Origin: a virus
Length of the DNA stretch: 25,892 bases
IMG/VR virus record: IMGVR_UViG_3300031758_004756
Coordinates: 1-25,892 of that record
Direction: 5' to 3' (one strand)
Shown here: positions 22,536 to 25,892 of the stretch, piece after piece
Layout of the letters: each line of letters begins with the position of its first letter
Position numbering within the stretch: position 1 is the first letter of the stretch
The notes under the pieces: model-generated
Told to the model about the DNA's origin: nothing
The model's database searches: none
Seen by the model: only the letters and a program-made list of their open reading frames with translations
Made by a program: the position numbers and the translations under genes

Positions 22536-23453
22536 CTAGCTAAAGTGAATGTCGCCTGTAGTTGGGGCGGTTGGCTTAGTCGCGCCGTACGAGATGTTTC
22601 TTAGAAAACCGCTAGTGCCGCCGCTAATAGAAATAGTCGTAGTGCCTGTAGCACCAGCAGTGCGTGACGGGGCGCCGTATCCGCCAAACAATGGAGAAAG
22701 CACTCCGATCGTAAACCAAGCACTTCCGTTGGTGTTTAAGTACGCATTACCGAGCTCATCAACACCGCCTGAAGACAACGATGATGCCCCAATCGTCCAT
22801 CCGCCGACACTGCCAGACGTAGACGTCATAGCGCCGGCGGGCGTCACTCTAAACGGCGCGCTACCAAACGTCGAGTTGCCGAGATAGATACCGTTAGTGT
22901 CGGCCTTGAAGATCGTAGTACCGGAGCCGATAGTGATAGTGCCACCGATGATCGTGTTGCCGGAGAGTGTTCTACCAGTAAGAGTGCCAGTCGTAATGTT
23001 GCCGGCATCAAGATTCGATACTGTGATCACGCTAGCGTCGATCGTACCTGCAGTGATCTTGTTCGCGCTGATACTGTCAAGCGCGTTGTCGCCTAACGTA
23101 AACCCGACCCAGCCAGGGCTGACAGGGTCCTCCTGATAGCGATAGAACTTATTATCGTTGTCTGTGTCAAACCAGATGTCACCAGACTTATAGTTACCGC
23201 CGGTCGGTTCGCTAGGTTGACGGTAGATAACATTCTTACCGTTCGCGCTTGCCTGGATAAACGCAACGTTCTCGTTTAGCTCAGCGCTAAGAGTCAACGC
23301 TGTAATAGCACCAGGCGCAATGTTCTCAGACGTGACAACGCGAGCGCCGATACGTGTCGGTGTCCCACGACGGACGATTGACGAAACCTTTGTTTCTGTT
23401 TCAAGAAACCTTTGACCAAAGGTGCGTCTACTTCTTCTAAGATTACTCGCCAA
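22536..23453 (-). CDS. Tail fibre-type structural protein
   Basis: From a TTG at 23453 the product is 305 residues (MASNLRRSRRTFGQRFLETE); I chose this start because GGGAGG lies 9 bases upstream, inside the end of the previous gene. The protein contains GDIWFDTDNDNKFYRYQ, a motif common in phage tail fibres, then repeating turns such as ISANKITAGTIDASVITVSN and GRTLSGNTIIGGTITIGSG that suggest a triple-stranded beta-helix, and ends GATKPTAPTTGDIHFS. It lies between the tail hub-like gene and the fibronectin-type tail gene. Confidence 0.75.
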   Translation of the reverse strand: MASNLRRSRRTFGQRFLETETKVSSIVRRGTPTRIGARVVTSENIAPGAITALTLSAELNENVAFIQASANGKNVIYRQPSEPTGGNYKSGDIWFDTDNDNKFYRYQEDPVSPGWVGFTLGDNALDSISANKITAGTIDASVITVSNLDAGNITTGTLTGRTLSGNTIIGGTITIGSGTTIFKADTNGIYLGNSTFGSAPFRVTPAGAMTSTSGSVGGWTIGASSLSSGGVDELGNAYLNTNGSAWFTIGVLSPLFGGYGAPSRTAGATGTTTISISGGTSGFLRNISYGATKPTAPTTGDIHFS

Positions 23454-25860
23454 CTTTGTCAACCTCCCACTCAGCGAACAACAATAGTTCAACTTGCTCA
23501 GGAAACGCTACGCCGTCAGGGACCTGTACCTTGATGTTCTCGATCTTTCTCACAAGAATATCGTCTCTGATCTCAAGGTCGCTTGACATTCTCATCTGCA
23601 CAAAGTTATCGTAGATGATCACGGCGCACCAATCTCCAGGCGCGTACGTGCCGACGACCGGTGCGATGCTTCCGTTGACACCGATCTTCAGATCTGTGAC
23701 GGGCGGTCTAAACTCGCTTAAATATCGCTGCGCGTAGTCGTAAAGCTGCGCTTCAGCGGACGCGTCCTGCCGTGTCTGTGACTCGTCAAGAATCGGCCAT
23801 CCGCCATTTAATAGATCTGTCGCAGACGCTACAGCGTATGGTTGACTTGCGTCGTCACCAAGATCACTGATGTTGCCGACAACAAAGAATCTTGTCGCCG
23901 CGTTTTCAGCGGACTCGTCCATCGTGACCGTGTTTATGTTCCCAGGGTACTCAAACACGAGCTCATCTGCGCCAAAACGGCTCAACGGCGACACCTCGCC
24001 AGGCGCCGGCGGGTTAGGCACGTTGATCGGAAGCAGCACAAACGTTCTAGTAAACGTTGACGTTGTAGGGTCGTACGCACAGTCAATTCTGTACTCGAAC
24101 CCGTCTACAGTGTCTGAATACTCGTCAAGTTCCTCACCGATTGAGCGCAGCTCGTACCCGCGGTACGTTTTGTTGTCGATCGTAACACCGCTGTAGTCGT
24201 TGGTTGAAAAGCTGATACCAATGTCGGCGTTGCCGGGGAACGGTCCGTAGGTGTTGGAGAAGATGCGTGGCGTAACTGTAGCCGTACCGGCCAATGGGAC
24301 GACTAGGTTGACAGATCCTCCAGTGTCATATTCGTCAACGTTAGAACTCGCGATTGCGAAGTACGTCGGTGTAGCGATCGTCACGGTCTCTTCACTTGAG
24401 TTGTACGAACTCGGGGTCACTCCAGCGATACTTACCTTGTCGCCTACCTTGAACGAGTTATCGGCAGTGATCGTGATATGGCCTGAAACTTCACCACCAG
24501 ATACGTATGCGGCAGGAGTGCCAGCATTAAGTATCGTAAACACCTTCTTAGTTTCGGTGTCGACGTTGTATATAGTGCCGGTGATATTGTACGCTGCCGG
24601 GTCAACACCGGTGATAGTGACCGTGTCACCTGCCTTGAAAGGCACGATCGAATCACAGAAATACCAGAACAACCCAAAAGCGTGAGCTGTGCTTTCGATC
24701 ATCGGGTGCGTGATACTCGTGATCGTTGCCTCGTACACCTCGCTTGATGCAACGTACACGTAATACGTAAACGTAGTTGAAGTCGGAGCAGAGTTGACCA
24801 AATGCTGCCCGTCGAAGGTGGCGTACGCTGCCGCAGGGTCATCTACGTTTTCAATGTCAACGTACTGACCGGCCGAAAAACCATGGCTTGCAGACGTCGT
24901 AAGAGTAACAAGACCAGTAGCTGAGTCTAGTTCTTTCTTTGTCACAGTAGCGATAATCGTCGACGGTGCCCCGTTAGCTACGTTGCTCGCTGTCTTGGCG
25001 TAGGTAAGGGTGTTCGACGTGGTAGAAGTAACGGTATAGCTTCCATCAAAACTTGAGCCGATGTTCTCAACGTCAACGATCTGGCCGACGCTAAGATCGT
25101 GCGTAGACGACGTTGTGAGAGTGACTACGTTATCTGTCAGCGACCTTGCAGATACGCCGAACTGCGACCTAACTCCAGGTTGAATCTCGGAGTTAGGAAA
25201 CTCAATGTTAGAAAAATCTACCTGCATCTCCGTCAATAACTGACGGGTGTAGTCGTACGTGTCGACACGAACCTTGACCGTCGTAGATGCGTACGTGCCA
25301 ACAGGCAGCGACGGGATACTTACAGCAAATGACGTGTCCGTCAAACCGGACGCAAGAGTAGTGTAGTACCCGTTGTACGTAAAGTTCGACACATCATAGA
25401 ACTCAATCTTTACGGGTGCGCCGGCAACAAAATTGTACGATCCGCTGCTGAGAGTCACTACTGTAAGACCGCCAACACTTGCTTTAACAGCGGTCGCACC
25501 GAAGTCGTGGCTGAATGTTCTCCAGATGTTTCTATGGTAGAGATAGCTCGTAAACTCGGATGCCTGAACAGACAAACTCTTTTCTGTCAAACTATACGAT
25601 CTACTCCAGATGATACCGCCCCAGACGCACTCGTCGTTTCTGACAACGTACAACCCGGTCTTACCCGGCATCGTGTTTTCGTACAGATTGAACTGGTCTG
25701 TAGCGTCGATGACCGCGATGTTCCCGCTGAACTTGCCAGCGCTCTTCAATGACCTCTCGTACGAGACACCTTGAAACGGGATCTCGGCAAGAAGAGAGTT
25801 AGACAATAGATCCGTTACAAAGTATCTATACTCTGGCGCTGTCGGGTCGAACCCTGTCAT
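23443..25860 (-). CDS. Minor tail protein, baseplate hub-like (Gp37/ReqiPepy6-type)
   Basis: The 805-residue protein has an N-terminal part (LLAEIPFQGVSYERSLKSAG, GLYVVRNDECVWGGIIWSRS, SLSVQASEFTSYLYHR) like that of hub or tail-associated proteins of siphoviruses of actinobacteria, including the ReqiPepy6 Gp37 group. The central 400 residues are repeated beta segments, several with the pattern V-T-x-T-(T/S)-x-x-x-H-x-(F/L)-x-x-G-Q-x-V-D-(I/V)-E-N (for example near residues 250-275 and 320-345). The C-terminal part resumes a hub-like domain (AQRYLSEFRPPVTDLKIGVN, PGDWCAVIIY). It is the first gene of the visible tail run. Confidence 0.7.
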   Translation of the reverse strand: MTGFDPTAPEYRYFVTDLLSNSLLAEIPFQGVSYERSLKSAGKFSGNIAVIDATDQFNLYENTMPGKTGLYVVRNDECVWGGIIWSRSYSLTEKSLSVQASEFTSYLYHRNIWRTFSHDFGATAVKASVGGLTVVTLSSGSYNFVAGAPVKIEFYDVSNFTYNGYYTTLASGLTDTSFAVSIPSLPVGTYASTTVKVRVDTYDYTRQLLTEMQVDFSNIEFPNSEIQPGVRSQFGVSARSLTDNVVTLTTSSTHDLSVGQIVDVENIGSSFDGSYTVTSTTSNTLTYAKTASNVANGAPSTIIATVTKKELDSATGLVTLTTSASHGFSAGQYVDIENVDDPAAAYATFDGQHLVNSAPTSTTFTYYVYVASSEVYEATITSITHPMIESTAHAFGLFWYFCDSIVPFKAGDTVTITGVDPAAYNITGTIYNVDTETKKVFTILNAGTPAAYVSGGEVSGHITITADNSFKVGDKVSIAGVTPSSYNSSEETVTIATPTYFAIASSNVDEYDTGGSVNLVVPLAGTATVTPRIFSNTYGPFPGNADIGISFSTNDYSGVTIDNKTYRGYELRSIGEELDEYSDTVDGFEYRIDCAYDPTTSTFTRTFVLLPINVPNPPAPGEVSPLSRFGADELVFEYPGNINTVTMDESAENAATRFFVVGNISDLGDDASQPYAVASATDLLNGGWPILDESQTRQDASAEAQLYDYAQRYLSEFRPPVTDLKIGVNGSIAPVVGTYAPGDWCAVIIYDNFVQMRMSSDLEIRDDILVRKIENIKVQVPDGVAFPEQVELLLFAEWEVDKVGE

Positions 25861-25892
25861 GTCTGTCTCTCATCTCTGTTTCTTTGTCAAGG

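Overview
This is a segment of a tailed double-stranded DNA phage genome, most likely from a phage of an actinobacterium. The host call rests on a WhiB-type iron-sulfur regulator (a family confined to Actinobacteria and their phages), a gene resembling the actinobacterial MSMEG_6728 family, and two start sites with TANNNT-type -10 boxes. Base composition is moderate rather than high GC, which would fit a freshwater-type actinobacterial host better than Streptomyces or Mycobacterium; that is inference only. No tRNA, rRNA, integrase, transposase or CRISPR array was found.

Layout. Positions 1-2342 read rightwards: the 3' end of a delta-60-repeat tail-fibre-like protein, a 60-residue protein, a damaged chimeric gene next to the remains of a second gene, a family 2 glycosyltransferase and a small coiled-coil protein. 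All remaining genes, 2339-25860, read leftwards. In transcription order (right to left) these are: a tail module of four proteins (25860-19171); an unknown gene; a nucleotide-precursor group with a kinase/UDG-like fusion, a ThyA-family enzyme, a small protein and a dCMP deaminase (18555-16039); a replication and recombination group with family A DNA polymerase, a second deaminase, a RuvC-like resolvase, an SNF2-type helicase, a Cas4/RecB-like nuclease, a Sak4-like ATPase and a DUF669-type SSB (16046-9223); two tandem GT-B-like glycosyltransferases and a T4 gp56-like dCTPase (9141-6439); five small proteins; a C5-cytosine methyltransferase; a pyrimidine-dimer-glycosylase-like protein; an unknown gene; and the WhiB protein. 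Most junctions are ATGA, GTGA or TGATG overlaps, so long translationally coupled transcripts are likely.

The main find is what looks like a full pathway for replacing cytosine with a glycosylated 5-hydroxymethylcytosine, built like that of T4 but in a phage with otherwise actinophage-like genes. The ThyA-family protein carries Asp at the position where thymidylate synthases carry Asn, and has the CT and RSNDV residues of T4 dCMP hydroxymethylase. A gp56-like pyrophosphatase would remove dCTP, a P-loop dNMP kinase would activate the hydroxymethylated nucleotide, dCMP deaminase would drain dCMP to dUMP, and two paralogous glycosyltransferases would decorate the polymer, possibly as two different or stacked sugars. 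The added C5-cytosine methyltransferase is puzzling in a genome that should lack plain cytosine. The kinase is also fused to a uracil-DNA-glycosylase-like domain.

Other points of interest: a 127-bp exact repeat in the fibre gene, a gene chimera with the join at short shared sequence, a 15-bp hairpin between the SSB and glycosyltransferase genes, a 10-bp dyad in front of the helicase operon, and convergent genes whose stop codons share one CTAG.
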